From assembly GCF_000969605.1 (NCBI RefSeq), contig NZ_JZUE01000019.1:61511-125510 (forward strand): a stretch of 64,000 bases of DNA. The letters are read 5' to 3'. The notes beneath the pieces were generated by a model. The model saw nothing but the letters and a program-made list of their open reading frames with translations. It was not told the origin of the DNA and did not search any database. Each line of letters starts with the position of its first letter. Position 1 is the first letter of the stretch. Made by a program: the position numbers and the translations under genes. Shown piece by piece: positions 53,538 through 61,888 of this stretch. The DNA comes from Aquincola tertiaricarbonis (GTDB taxonomy: Bacteria; Pseudomonadota; Gammaproteobacteria; Burkholderiales; Burkholderiaceae_C).

Positions 53538-54728
53538 CTATTCGGTCTGCAGCGGAGGCGCGTCCAGCATCAGGTCGACGTAGGTGTCGCCCTCGTGGCG
53601 GATCAGGATGCGCACCGGCAGGTACTGCAGCGTGGGCGCGAACCACAGCTCCGCCGTCAGCTCGCCGGGCCGGGTGGATTCGCGCCGCGGCTTCACATGG
53701 AAGGTGCGCAGCTCGCCGACGCGGGTGTAGAGCGTTTCCTCGGCCACCACGTCGTAGTGCCAGCGGTCGATGCGCCGCGGCAGTGCCAGCGGAAACTCCA
53801 GCGCCTGGCCCACCCGGAGCAGCTGCGGCTGGGTGGTGAACAGCCAGGTGAGCTGCACGAACTGGCTGGCCGTGTCCTGCACCCCGGGCCAGGGCTCGGC
53901 GGTGCCCTTGTCCAGCACGATGCGGTCGGGCTCGAAGCGCAGCCCGCGGCGCCGCGGCTTGCCGAACAGCGTGCTGGTCACTTCCTCGTAGGCCTGCGGC
54001 ACCAGGCCGCCGGGCGTCACCGCGCCTTCACTGGTCATGCGGCGCGCCACCAGCGGTGCGAAGCTGGGACCGACCACCACGTCCACATGCACCTGGTAGC
54101 GCTGCGCCTGGCGGATCCATTGCACCCGCGCATGGCCGTTCACCTCGCCGCGGTAGTTGCCGTTGAGCACATAGTCCAGCCGGGTGGACGGCGGCCACTC
54201 GAAGGCCGGCGCGCTGGCCGAGGCCACCTGCAGCGGCTGGAAGGCGGCCAGGGGCGGGCTGGCCGCAGGGGTCGGGGCCGGGGCCGCTGCCATCTCCGCC
54301 GCGGAAGCGGCCGCAGCGGCGTCAGGCACGGGCTCCGATGCCGGCCCGGAGGCCGGCTCGGGCGGCAGCTCGGGCGCCTGTGCCACCAGGCCCGGCACCG
54401 GCTCCACCTCGGCCTCGGTGGGCGCGTCGGGCGCGCTGGCGGCCGAAGCCGCGGGCTCCGGCGGCGGCGCGGGCTGGGGCTGGCGGCGTGCCGGCGCGGG
54501 CGGCGCGGCACGCACCGGCGCGGCAACAGGCGGCGCGGCCTGCTGCAGTTCGCGCACGAAGGCCACGTCCATGCGCTGCATCGCCGGCCTGTCGCCGCCG
54601 CCAGCGGAGACCAGGGCGTCCGACACCCGGCTGCTGAGCCACAGATGGCCGGCCAGCACCGCCACCGCCACGGCCAGCGCCGCCAGGCGGCGGCCGCCGC
54701 GGCCCGGGCGACTCAGCAGCCCAGCCAT
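53538..54728 (-). CDS. DUF3108 domain protein with Pro/Ala-rich linker
   Basis: A 396-aa envelope protein of unknown function. The N-terminus has one membrane segment ([18 protein letters not shown]), then about 100 residues of Pro/Ala/Glu low complexity (TonB-like in composition). The C-terminal DUF3108 domain starts near [18 protein letters not shown] and ends [17 protein letters not shown]. The linker suggests the domain is held away from the inner membrane in the periplasm. Its start overlaps the 3' end of the M61 peptidase gene by 16 bases. Upstream of the crotonase gene on the same strand. Confidence 0.85.
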   Translation of the reverse strand: MAGLLSRPGRGGRRLAALAVAVAVLAGHLWLSSRVSDALVSAGGGDRPAMQRMDVAFVRELQQAAPPVAAPVRAAPPAPARRQPQPAPPPEPAASAASAPDAPTEAEVEPVPGLVAQAPELPPEPASGPASEPVPDAAAAASAAEMAAAPAPTPAASPPLAAFQPLQVASASAPAFEWPPSTRLDYVLNGNYRGEVNGHARVQWIRQAQRYQVHVDVVVGPSFAPLVARRMTSEGAVTPGGLVPQAYEEVTSTLFGKPRRRGLRFEPDRIVLDKGTAEPWPGVQDTASQFVQLTWLFTTQPQLLRVGQALEFPLALPRRIDRWHYDVVAEETLYTRVGELRTFHVKPRRESTRPGELTAELWFAPTLQYLPVRILIRHEGDTYVDLMLDAPPLQTE

Positions 54729-56437
54729 GCGCGGCGCAAGGCCGCGGCCGACTTCGCCGGCTTGTCGGCCGGGCTCAGCAACAGCGTGGCCGCGGGCGTG
54801 GCTTCGGGCACCACACGCACGGTGTGCAGCCGCTGGTCACGTGCCAGCAGCAGTTCGAACGGCAGGCCGGCGCCCACCCACTGCTGCGCATCGTCCAGCC
54901 GGCGGATGCGCCAGCCATCGACCGCCAGCAGTTCGTCGCCGGCCGAGACACCGGCACGCTCGGCCGCGCTGCCGCGCAGCACCTGGCGCACCTGCACGCC
55001 GCTCACAGCGCCCTCGGACAGCCGCAGGCCCAGCGCGGCCGACCAGCCGGCCGGCTCCGGCTTCACCGCCACCCCGGCACGCTCCAGCAGCGGCTGCAGC
55101 GGCAGGTCGTCGGTGCCGTGCACCCAGGCGGCCAGCTCGTCGGCATAGGAACGGCGGCCGACCGATTGCAGCGCGGCCAGGATGGCGGCCTCGTCCACCG
55201 GGCCGCCATCGCTGGCCGCCCACAGCGCGCGCATCACGTCGTCCAGCGAGCCGCGGGCCTCGGCGCGCAGCGTCAGGTCCAGCGCCATCGCCACCAGCGA
55301 GCCCTTGGTGTAGTAGCTCACCGTGGCATTGGGCGTGTTCTCGTCGGCGCGGTAGTACTTCACCCAGGCGTCGAAGCTGGCCTGCGCCACGCTCTGCACC
55401 TTGCGCCCGGGCCCGGCCAGCACGCCGTTGACGGTCTTGCCGATCAGCTTGAGGTAGCGCGGCGCGTCGATCAGGCCGGCGCGCAGCAGGAACTGGTCGT
55501 CGTAGTAGCTGGTGAAGCCTTCGAAGAACCACAGCAGCTCGGTGTAGTTCTCGCGCGTGTAGTCGAACTGCGCGAACGGCGCCGGCTTCAGCCGCTTGAC
55601 GTTCCAGGTGTGGAAGAACTCGTGGCTGATCAGGCCCAGCAGCGTCACGTAGCCATCGCTGGCGGCCGCCACGCCGGGGCGCGGCAGGTCGCGGCGGTTG
55701 GCGATCAACGCGGTGCTGGCGCGGTGCTCCAGGCCGCCATAGCCTTCCTCCACCGTGTTGAGCATGAACACGTAGCGCTCGTACGGCGGCTGGCCCTGCG
55801 GCCCGTGCCAGAAGGCTACCTGCGCCTCGCAGATGCGGCGGGTGTCGGCCAGCAGCCGGTCGCCATCGAAGCCGGGCCAGGCGCCGGCCACCACGAATTC
55901 ATGCGGCACGCCGGCCACCTCGAAGCGGCCGCGCCAGAAGCTGCCCAGCTCGAACGGATGGTCCACCAGCTCGTCGTAGTCGGCGGCCACGAAGGCGCGC
56001 GGGCCGTCGGTCGGCATGGCCGTGGCCACCTCCCAGCCGCGCGGCAGCGTGCCCAGCTCGATGCGGTGCGGCTCGGCCTCGCGGCCTTCGACACGCAGGC
56101 ACAGGCTGGTGTTGTTGAAGAAGCCGCGCGAGGCATTGAGGAAGGCGGTGCGCACCGAGGTGTCGAAGGCATAGACCAGGTAGCTCAGCGTCAGCGCGCC
56201 GCGGCCTTCCGGGCGGGCGATCCAGCTGGTCTTGTCGCGCTGCTGCAGCGGCACCGGCGTGCGCCCCTGGCGGGCCTGCACCTCGGAGAGGTGCCGGCCG
56301 AACTCGCGCACCATGTAGCTGCCCGGGATCCACACCGGCAGGCTCAGCACCTGCTCGGGCGCCGGCTGCGGCACGGTGAGCGTGACGCGGTACAGGTGGG
56401 CGTGGACGTCGGCCACGTCGATGCGGTAGGTGATCAT
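54713..56437 (-). CDS. M61-family glycyl aminopeptidase with PDZ domain
   Basis: Zinc peptidase of 574 aa. The HExxH motif is His272-Glu273-His276 in GLISHEFFHTWNVKRLKP, preceded by EGYGGLEHRAS, the family GxEH motif. An N-terminal beta domain spans about 1-175, and the C-terminus carries a PDZ-like domain (about 465-540: SGVQVRQVLRGSAAERAGVSAGDELLAVDGWRI, cite GSAAERAGVSAGDELLAVDG). No signal peptide is evident at the chosen start, which matches cytoplasmic members. It overlaps the DUF3108 gene. Confidence 0.93.
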   Translation of the reverse strand: MITYRIDVADVHAHLYRVTLTVPQPAPEQVLSLPVWIPGSYMVREFGRHLSEVQARQGRTPVPLQQRDKTSWIARPEGRGALTLSYLVYAFDTSVRTAFLNASRGFFNNTSLCLRVEGREAEPHRIELGTLPRGWEVATAMPTDGPRAFVAADYDELVDHPFELGSFWRGRFEVAGVPHEFVVAGAWPGFDGDRLLADTRRICEAQVAFWHGPQGQPPYERYVFMLNTVEEGYGGLEHRASTALIANRRDLPRPGVAAASDGYVTLLGLISHEFFHTWNVKRLKPAPFAQFDYTRENYTELLWFFEGFTSYYDDQFLLRAGLIDAPRYLKLIGKTVNGVLAGPGRKVQSVAQASFDAWVKYYRADENTPNATVSYYTKGSLVAMALDLTLRAEARGSLDDVMRALWAASDGGPVDEAAILAALQSVGRRSYADELAAWVHGTDDLPLQPLLERAGVAVKPEPAGWSAALGLRLSEGAVSGVQVRQVLRGSAAERAGVSAGDELLAVDGWRIRRLDDAQQWVGAGLPFELLLARDQRLHTVRVVPEATPAATLLLSPADKPAKSAAALRRAWLGC

Positions 56438-56459
56438 GGAGGACAGCCAGTGGGAAGGG

Positions 56460-56909
56460 TCATGCGCCCGCGGCGCCGATGAAGCAGCTCAGCGACGACA
56501 CCGCGCTCAGGCGGAAGCGCAGCGTTAGCCACGCGGCCAGGCCGTGGCGCGGATACACCCGGCGGTCCACCAGGTAGCAGCCCAGCAGCATGGCGCCGCT
56601 GATCACCAGGCCGGCGTCGGGCGACATCATCAGCGCCACCCAGGCCACCAGCGAGGGCACCACGCCCCAGGCGAACAGCGCCGGCGTGCCGTCCCGGAAG
56701 CCGATGCCCCAGTGGATGCCGCCGAGGAAGGACACGATGATCGCGGCATAGCTGGCCAGCGCCAGCGTCACGTAGGGCAAGGCGTCGGCACGCACGAGCC
56801 ACACCAGCAGCGCGCCGGCGACGAAGGGGATGAGGCCGGCATAACCGAGGCGCAGGGCAGGCGCCGACGGCGCGGCGGCAGGAGGAAGGGCGACAGGTGG
56901 GGCGGACAT
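56460..56909 (-). CDS. DUF3429 membrane protein
   Basis: A 149-aa protein with about five hydrophobic segments (LIPFVAGALLVWLV, VTLALASYAAIIVSFLGGIHWGIGF, WGVVPSLVAWVALMM, AGLVISGAMLLGCYLV). FLGGIHWG is the conserved DUF3429 core. Function unknown. It lies between the M61 gene (22-base gap) and dsbC (42-base gap) on the same strand. Confidence 0.9.
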   Translation of the reverse strand: MSAPPVALPPAAAPSAPALRLGYAGLIPFVAGALLVWLVRADALPYVTLALASYAAIIVSFLGGIHWGIGFRDGTPALFAWGVVPSLVAWVALMMSPDAGLVISGAMLLGCYLVDRRVYPRHGLAAWLTLRFRLSAVSSLSCFIGAAGA

Positions 56910-56951
56910 GGCGCGCGCATTGTGACTGCGCCCGCCCGCCCTGCGGCGCGA

Positions 56952-57674
56952 TCAGGACTTGCCCGAGGCCTCGGCCAGCTGCTTCTCGATCTCCGCCGCC
57001 GGAATGGCGCCGGGCAGGCGCCGGCCGTCCTGGAACACCAGCGCCGGCGTGCCGTTGAGCTTGTGCTTCTGGCCGAAGGCCACGTTGCGGGTGATGGCCG
57101 CGGCGTCGCACTGGCCCATCTGCTTGGGGATGGTGGCGTTGTCCAGCATCCAGGCGCGCCAGGTCTTCTGCGCATCCTTGGCGCACCAGATGGCCTTGGC
57201 CTTGGCGTCCGAATCGGCGCCCAGGATCGGGTACAGGAAGGTGTAGATGGTCACGTCCTTCACCGTGGCCAGGTCGCGCTCGAAGCGCTTGCAGTAGCCG
57301 CAGTTGGGGTCGGCGAAGACCGCCAGCTTGCGCGAGCCGTTGCCCTGCTTCTGCACCATCGCGTCCTTCAGCGGCAGCGCCGCGAAGTCGATGGCCGTCA
57401 GCTTCTGGATGCGGGCATCGGTCAGGTTGGTCTTGCTGCGGGTGTCGAAGATGGAGCCCTGGATGAGGTGGTTGCCCGTCTCGTCGCTGTAGATCACCTC
57501 GGTGCCCATGCGCACCTCGTACAGGCCGGGGATGGTGGTCTTGCTCACCTCGTCGATCTTGGGCATCTGCGGCAGCCGCTCCGCGAGGTTCTTGCGGATG
57601 ACGTCTTCCTGGGCGGCCAGCGGCAGCGCGGCGACGGCCAGCACGGCGGCGGCGACGAGGGTTCGGTTCAGCAT
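56952..57674 (-). CDS. dsbC: Thiol:disulfide interchange protein DsbC
   Basis: Periplasmic disulfide isomerase (240 aa). A signal peptide (LVAAAVLAVAALPLAAQ, about residues 5-21) precedes the dimerisation domain; the thioredoxin domain has the active site Cys125-Gly-Tyr-Cys128 and the cis-Pro loop NGTPALVF. Start 57674 is selected for its signal peptide; the long frame upstream runs through the ubiH-family gene. It is expressed from the same strand as that gene, 11 bases away. Confidence 0.95.
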   Translation of the reverse strand: MLNRTLVAAAVLAVAALPLAAQEDVIRKNLAERLPQMPKIDEVSKTTIPGLYEVRMGTEVIYSDETGNHLIQGSIFDTRSKTNLTDARIQKLTAIDFAALPLKDAMVQKQGNGSRKLAVFADPNCGYCKRFERDLATVKDVTIYTFLYPILGADSDAKAKAIWCAKDAQKTWRAWMLDNATIPKQMGQCDAAAITRNVAFGQKHKLNGTPALVFQDGRRLPGAIPAAEIEKQLAEASGKS

Positions 57675-57685
57675 GGGGTTGTCCT

Positions 57686-58810
57686 TCAGAGACCGAGCGC
57701 ACGCCCGGCAAGCCAGCGCTTGGCACGCGGCAGGTGATCCACCAGATTCAATCCGCGGTTGCGCAGTTCCCGCAGCCACGGCGTGGGCGGGGCGAAGAGG
57801 TGCAGCAGGCCGTCGGTCACCGTGGCCATCGCGCTGGTGGGGCCGAGCCGGCGCCGCGCGTAGCGCGACAGCAGGCGCTCGTCGCCCAGGGCGCGCCAGG
57901 GCTCGCGCGCGGCCAGGGTTTCGGCCAGCACCTGCACGTCGGCCAGGCCCAGGTTCAGGCCCTGGCCGGCCAGCGGATGCACCACATGGGCACTGTCGCC
58001 CAGCAGTGCCCAGCCAGGACCGGCGACCCGGCGCGCCTGCCCGATGCCCAGCGGCCAGGCCGCCCGCTCGCTGCCCAGCGCAAGGCGGCCCGCAGCGCCG
58101 CCGGTGGCGTCGTTCAACGCGGCCTCGAAGTCGGGCGCCGGCAGGGCCAGCAGCTCGCCCGCGCGCGCCTCGGGCAGCGACCACACCAGGCCGTAGCTGG
58201 TGTGCGGCTGGGGCCGGTCGAAGGGCAGCAGCGCCAGCACGTCGGGCGAGCGGAACCACTGGCGCGCGGTGCCGTGGTGCGGCCGGTCGGACGTCAGGCG
58301 GGCGGCGATGGCCCGCTGGCCGTACCAGTGCATCTCGAACTCGATGCCCAGGCGCTGGCGCGTGGCCGAATGCTTGCCTTCGCACAGTGCGGTCAGGGGC
58401 GCGGCGATGGACTCCTCGGGCGCGGCCATGCGCACATGCGGCGCAAAGCGCAGGGCGGTGTGCAGCGCCGCCTCCAGCGCGGCGGCATCGACGATCCAGG
58501 CCAGCGCCTCCACCGCCTGCTCCCAGGCCGAGAAGCTCAGCGCCCCGGGCCGGGCATCGCCTGCGATCTGCATGTCATGCACCGGCGTCACCGCATCGGG
58601 CGGCAGCGCCTCCCAGACTTTGAGCGAGCGCAGCAGCGCCACCGAGGCGGCATTCAGCGCATAGGCACGCACGTCGGGCTGGCCGGCCGGCGCCGGCGCG
58701 GCCGCCTGCAGCACCACCCGCAGCCCCTGGCGCGACAGCGCCAGCGCCAGGCTGGCGCCCACCGCGCCGGCACCGCGGATGCACACGTCGATCGAGCTGT
58801 CGGAATTCAT
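57686..58810 (-). CDS. UbiH/UbiF/VisC-family FAD monooxygenase
   Basis: Flavoprotein hydroxylase (374 aa), probably in ubiquinone ring hydroxylation. The dinucleotide motif is IRGAGAVGASLALAL near residue 12, DVRAYALNAASVALL in the family position, and the FAD-ribityl motif WALLGDSAHVVHPLAGQGLNLGL near residue 270 (cite: GDSAHVVHPLAGQGLN). Which ring position it hydroxylates cannot be told from sequence. A TACAAT element overlaps the 5' side of the start (58825-58820, minus), so either the leader is very short or the promoter lies elsewhere; a longer frame begins at 58870. Confidence 0.9.
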   Translation of the reverse strand: MNSDSSIDVCIRGAGAVGASLALALSRQGLRVVLQAAAPAPAGQPDVRAYALNAASVALLRSLKVWEALPPDAVTPVHDMQIAGDARPGALSFSAWEQAVEALAWIVDAAALEAALHTALRFAPHVRMAAPEESIAAPLTALCEGKHSATRQRLGIEFEMHWYGQRAIAARLTSDRPHHGTARQWFRSPDVLALLPFDRPQPHTSYGLVWSLPEARAGELLALPAPDFEAALNDATGGAAGRLALGSERAAWPLGIGQARRVAGPGWALLGDSAHVVHPLAGQGLNLGLADVQVLAETLAAREPWRALGDERLLSRYARRRLGPTSAMATVTDGLLHLFAPPTPWLRELRNRGLNLVDHLPRAKRWLAGRALGL

Positions 58811-58911
58811 ATGAAAACCATTGTAGGGAGCGGCCCCTGCCCCGCCTCGCCCGCAGGAAGCGGCCCGCATGGGCGCGCCCGCAGGGGGGTGGTGGCGGGC
58901 AGAATGGCCGC

Positions 58912-59766
58912 ATGAGCGACCATTCCGTCACCGTGCATTCGCTGCACATCCATCCCATCAAGTCGTGCGGCGGCATCGCGGTACGCCAGGGCCTGCTGAT
59001 CGAGACCGGCCTGGAGCTGGACCGCGCCTGGATGGTGGTGGACGAGCACGGCGAATTCCTCACCCAGCGCGAGCTGCCGCGCATGCAGCTCGTCAAGCCC
59101 ACGCTGCGCACGGACGACCTGGTGCTGCGCGCCCCCGGCATGCTCGCGCTGCACCTGACGATCGACGCGGTGGAAGCGCCCTGCCGGGCCACCGTGTGGG
59201 GCGACGAGGTGGCCGCCTTCGACATGGGCAAGGTGGCCGCGCAGTGGTTCAGCGACTACCTGGGCCGCCCGGCGCGGCTGGTGCGCTTCGACCCCGAGCA
59301 CCGCCGCGCCTGCGACACGAAGTGGACGGCCGGCCTGCCGGCGCAGACCGCCTTCGCCGACGGCTTCCCGCTGCTGGTGACGTCCACCGCCTCGCTGGCC
59401 GAGCTGAACCGGCGGCTGGCCGAAGCGGGGCGGCCCGCCGCGACCATGGAGCGCTTTCGCCCCAACCTCGTGCTCGACGGGCTGGAGGACGCGCATGCCG
59501 AGGACTTCATCGACGAGCTGGTGATCGAGTCGCCGCAGGGCCCCATCGTGCTGAAGCTGGTCAAGCCCTGCTCGCGCTGCAGCATCCCCGACGTGGACCC
59601 GGCCACCGCCGAGACCGGCCATGCCATCGCCGACACGCTGGTGGCCTACCGCGCCGACCCGCGGCTCAACGGGGCGCTCACCTTTGGCATGAACGCCATC
59701 ATCGTCAGCGGCACCGACCATGTGCTGCAGGTGGGCGCCAAAGGCGAGGCGACGATCGCCTTCTAG
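58912..59766 (+). CDS. MOSC-domain protein (YcbX/mARC type)
   Basis: A 284-aa molybdenum-cofactor-sulfurase C-terminal family protein. The N-terminal beta-barrel begins VHSLHIHPIKSCGGIAV, and the MOSC core includes RFRPNLVLDG and KLVKPCSRCSIPDVD with the conserved Cys expected to bind the molybdenum cofactor. Members reduce N-hydroxylated compounds. No ferredoxin domain is attached, unlike E. coli YcbX. It is divergent from the ubiH-family gene and convergent with the pirin gene, which ends three bases away. Confidence 0.92.
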   Translation: MSDHSVTVHSLHIHPIKSCGGIAVRQGLLIETGLELDRAWMVVDEHGEFLTQRELPRMQLVKPTLRTDDLVLRAPGMLALHLTIDAVEAPCRATVWGDEVAAFDMGKVAAQWFSDYLGRPARLVRFDPEHRRACDTKWTAGLPAQTAFADGFPLLVTSTASLAELNRRLAEAGRPAATMERFRPNLVLDGLEDAHAEDFIDELVIESPQGPIVLKLVKPCSRCSIPDVDPATAETGHAIADTLVAYRADPRLNGALTFGMNAIIVSGTDHVLQVGAKGEATIAF

Positions 59767-59769
59767 GCT

Positions 59770-60657
59770 TCAGGTCGGCCGCTTCTGCGGCAGCGGGATG
59801 AATTCCGTCTCGCCCGGCACGGCCGCGAAGCGCTGCGCCTGCCAGTCGTCGGCCGCCTGCACGATGCGCTCCTTGCGGCTGGAGACGAAGTTCCACCACA
59901 TGTAGCGCTGGCCCAGCGGCTCCCCGCCCACCAGCGCGATGCGCGCGCCGGCCGGCGCGGCCACGGTGCAGGTGGCGCCTTCGGGCAGCAGCGCCATCGT
60001 CTGCGCGCCGATCTCCTCGCCATCGAGCAGGAAGCCGCCCTCCACCGCATACAGCGCCTGCTCGGCGGCCAGCGGCGGCAGCGCCAGTTCGGCGCCGGCC
60101 GACAGCCGCAGGTCGATGTACAGCGTGGGCGAGCGCTGCGGCACCGGCGAGGTGGCGCCGAATCCGCTGCCCATCAGCACCCGGGCCACCACGCCCGGCG
60201 CGGCCACCACCTCGGGGATGTCGGCGGCGCCGGTGTGCGAGAAGAAGGCGGGCATCTCCTCGTCGGCCTCGGGCAGCGCCAGCCACAGCTGCAGGCCATG
60301 GCGCAGGTCGGCCTGGCCGCGCAGTTCGTCGGGCATGCGCTCGGAATGCGCCACGCCGCTGCCCGCCACCATCAGGTTGACCGCCCCGGGCTCGATGCGC
60401 TGCACCGCGCCGGTGGAGTCGCGGTGCACCATCGCGCCCTGGTACAGGTAGGTGACGGTGGCCAGGCCGATGTGCGGATGGGCCCGCACGTCCTGCGTGT
60501 CATGCGCTTCCACCGGGCCGAAGTGGTCGAAGAACACGAAAGGCCCCACCGCCGGCTTCGGCAGCGAAGGCAGCGAGCGGCGCACCAGGAAGCCGCCGCC
60601 CAGGTCCTTGGTGTGGGGCGAAATCAGCGTGATGCCGTGGGGGGTGGTGGCGGTCAT
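59770..60657 (-). CDS. Pirin-family cupin protein
   Basis: A 295-aa bicupin. The N-terminal domain holds FFDHFGPVEAHDTQDVRAHPHIGLATVTYLYQG (cite: RAHPHIGLATVTYL) with the metal-binding His residues, and SGVAHSERMPDELRG is the pirin signature. Family members act as quercetinases or redox-sensitive regulators; the role here is unknown. It is divergent from ychF across 123 bases. Confidence 0.92.
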   Translation of the reverse strand: MTATTPHGITLISPHTKDLGGGFLVRRSLPSLPKPAVGPFVFFDHFGPVEAHDTQDVRAHPHIGLATVTYLYQGAMVHRDSTGAVQRIEPGAVNLMVAGSGVAHSERMPDELRGQADLRHGLQLWLALPEADEEMPAFFSHTGAADIPEVVAAPGVVARVLMGSGFGATSPVPQRSPTLYIDLRLSAGAELALPPLAAEQALYAVEGGFLLDGEEIGAQTMALLPEGATCTVAAPAGARIALVGGEPLGQRYMWWNFVSSRKERIVQAADDWQAQRFAAVPGETEFIPLPQKRPT

Positions 60658-60780
60658 GTCAAGCCTCGGGCCGGTACAGCGATGCGTGCAGTATCTGGCA
60701 CCCGCCGGCCGGCGACTTAAACTTCACCCTCGTTTGTCTGCTGTCCGGCGCGTCCTGTGCCGGCACCTCCGGAATCCCCT

Positions 60781-61875
60781 ATGAGCCTCAAGTGCGGCAT
60801 CGTCGGCCTGCCCAACGTCGGCAAGTCCACCCTGTTCAACGCCCTCACCAAGGCGGGCATCGCTGCCGAGAACTATCCCTTCTGCACCATCGAGCCCAAC
60901 GTCGGCATCGTGGAGCTGCCCGACCCGCGGCTGCAGGCGCTGTCGGACATCGTCAAGCCCGAGCGGGTGGTGCCGGCGATCGTCGAGTTCGTGGACATCG
61001 CCGGCCTGGTGGCCGGTGCCTCCAAGGGTGAAGGCCTGGGCAACCAGTTCCTCTCGCACATCCGCGAGACGGACGCCATCGTGAACGTGGTGCGCTGCTT
61101 CGAGGACGACAACGTCATCCACGTGTCGGGCAAGGTCGACCCCATCGCCGACATCGAGGTCATCCAGACCGAGCTGTGCCTGGCCGACCTGGGCACGGTG
61201 GAAAAGACGCTGCAGCGCTCGATCAAGGCCGCCAAGTCGGGCAACGACAAGGAAGCCGCCAAGCTGGTGTCCGTGCTGCAGAAGTGCCAGGCCGCGCTCG
61301 ACCAGGCGCAGCCGGTGCGCAGCATCGACTTCAGCAAGGAAGAGCTGGTGATCCTGAAGCCGCTGTGCCTGATCACCGCCAAGCCGGCGATGTTCGTGGG
61401 CAACGTGTCGGAGACCGGCTTCGAGAACAACCCCCTGCTGGACCGGCTGAAGGCCTATGCCGAGGCGCAGAAGGCGACGGTGGTGGCCATCTGCGCCAAG
61501 ACCGAGGCCGAGCTGGCCGACATGGCCGACGACGACCGCGCCCTCTTCCTGGCCGAGATGGGCCAGGACGAACCCGGCCTGAACCGCCTGATCCGCGCCG
61601 CCTTCAAGCTGCTGGGCCTGCAGACCTACTTCACCGCGGGCGTGAAGGAAGTGCGCGCCTGGACCATCCACATCGGCGACACCGCGCCCAACGCGGCCGG
61701 CGTGATCCACACCGACTTCGAGCGCGGCTTCATCCGCGCGCAGACCATCGCCTTCGACGACTTCATCCAGTACAAGGGTGAACAGGGCGCGAAGGACGCC
61801 GGCAAGATGCGCGCGGAAGGCAAGGAGTACGTGGTGAAGGACGGCGACGTGATGAACTTCCTGTTCAACGTCTAG
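60781..61875 (+). CDS. ychF: Redox-regulated ATPase YchF (Obg-related)
   Basis: P-loop protein of 364 aa that binds ATP and the ribosome. G1 is [14 protein letters not shown] (residues 8-21), G2/G3 regions follow ([18 protein letters not shown]), and the ATP-specific NVSE motif replaces NKxD ([13 protein letters not shown]). The C-terminal TGS domain begins near [26 protein letters not shown] (cite: [15 protein letters not shown]). Start 60781 is the universal [12 protein letters not shown]; eight extra upstream codons are open. Often next to pth or ribosomal protein genes, here alone. Confidence 0.98.
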   Translation: MSLKCGIVGLPNVGKSTLFNALTKAGIAAENYPFCTIEPNVGIVELPDPRLQALSDIVKPERVVPAIVEFVDIAGLVAGASKGEGLGNQFLSHIRETDAIVNVVRCFEDDNVIHVSGKVDPIADIEVIQTELCLADLGTVEKTLQRSIKAAKSGNDKEAAKLVSVLQKCQAALDQAQPVRSIDFSKEELVILKPLCLITAKPAMFVGNVSETGFENNPLLDRLKAYAEAQKATVVAICAKTEAELADMADDDRALFLAEMGQDEPGLNRLIRAAFKLLGLQTYFTAGVKEVRAWTIHIGDTAPNAAGVIHTDFERGFIRAQTIAFDDFIQYKGEQGAKDAGKMRAEGKEYVVKDGDVMNFLFNV

Positions 61876-61888
61876 CGGCCCAGCGCCC

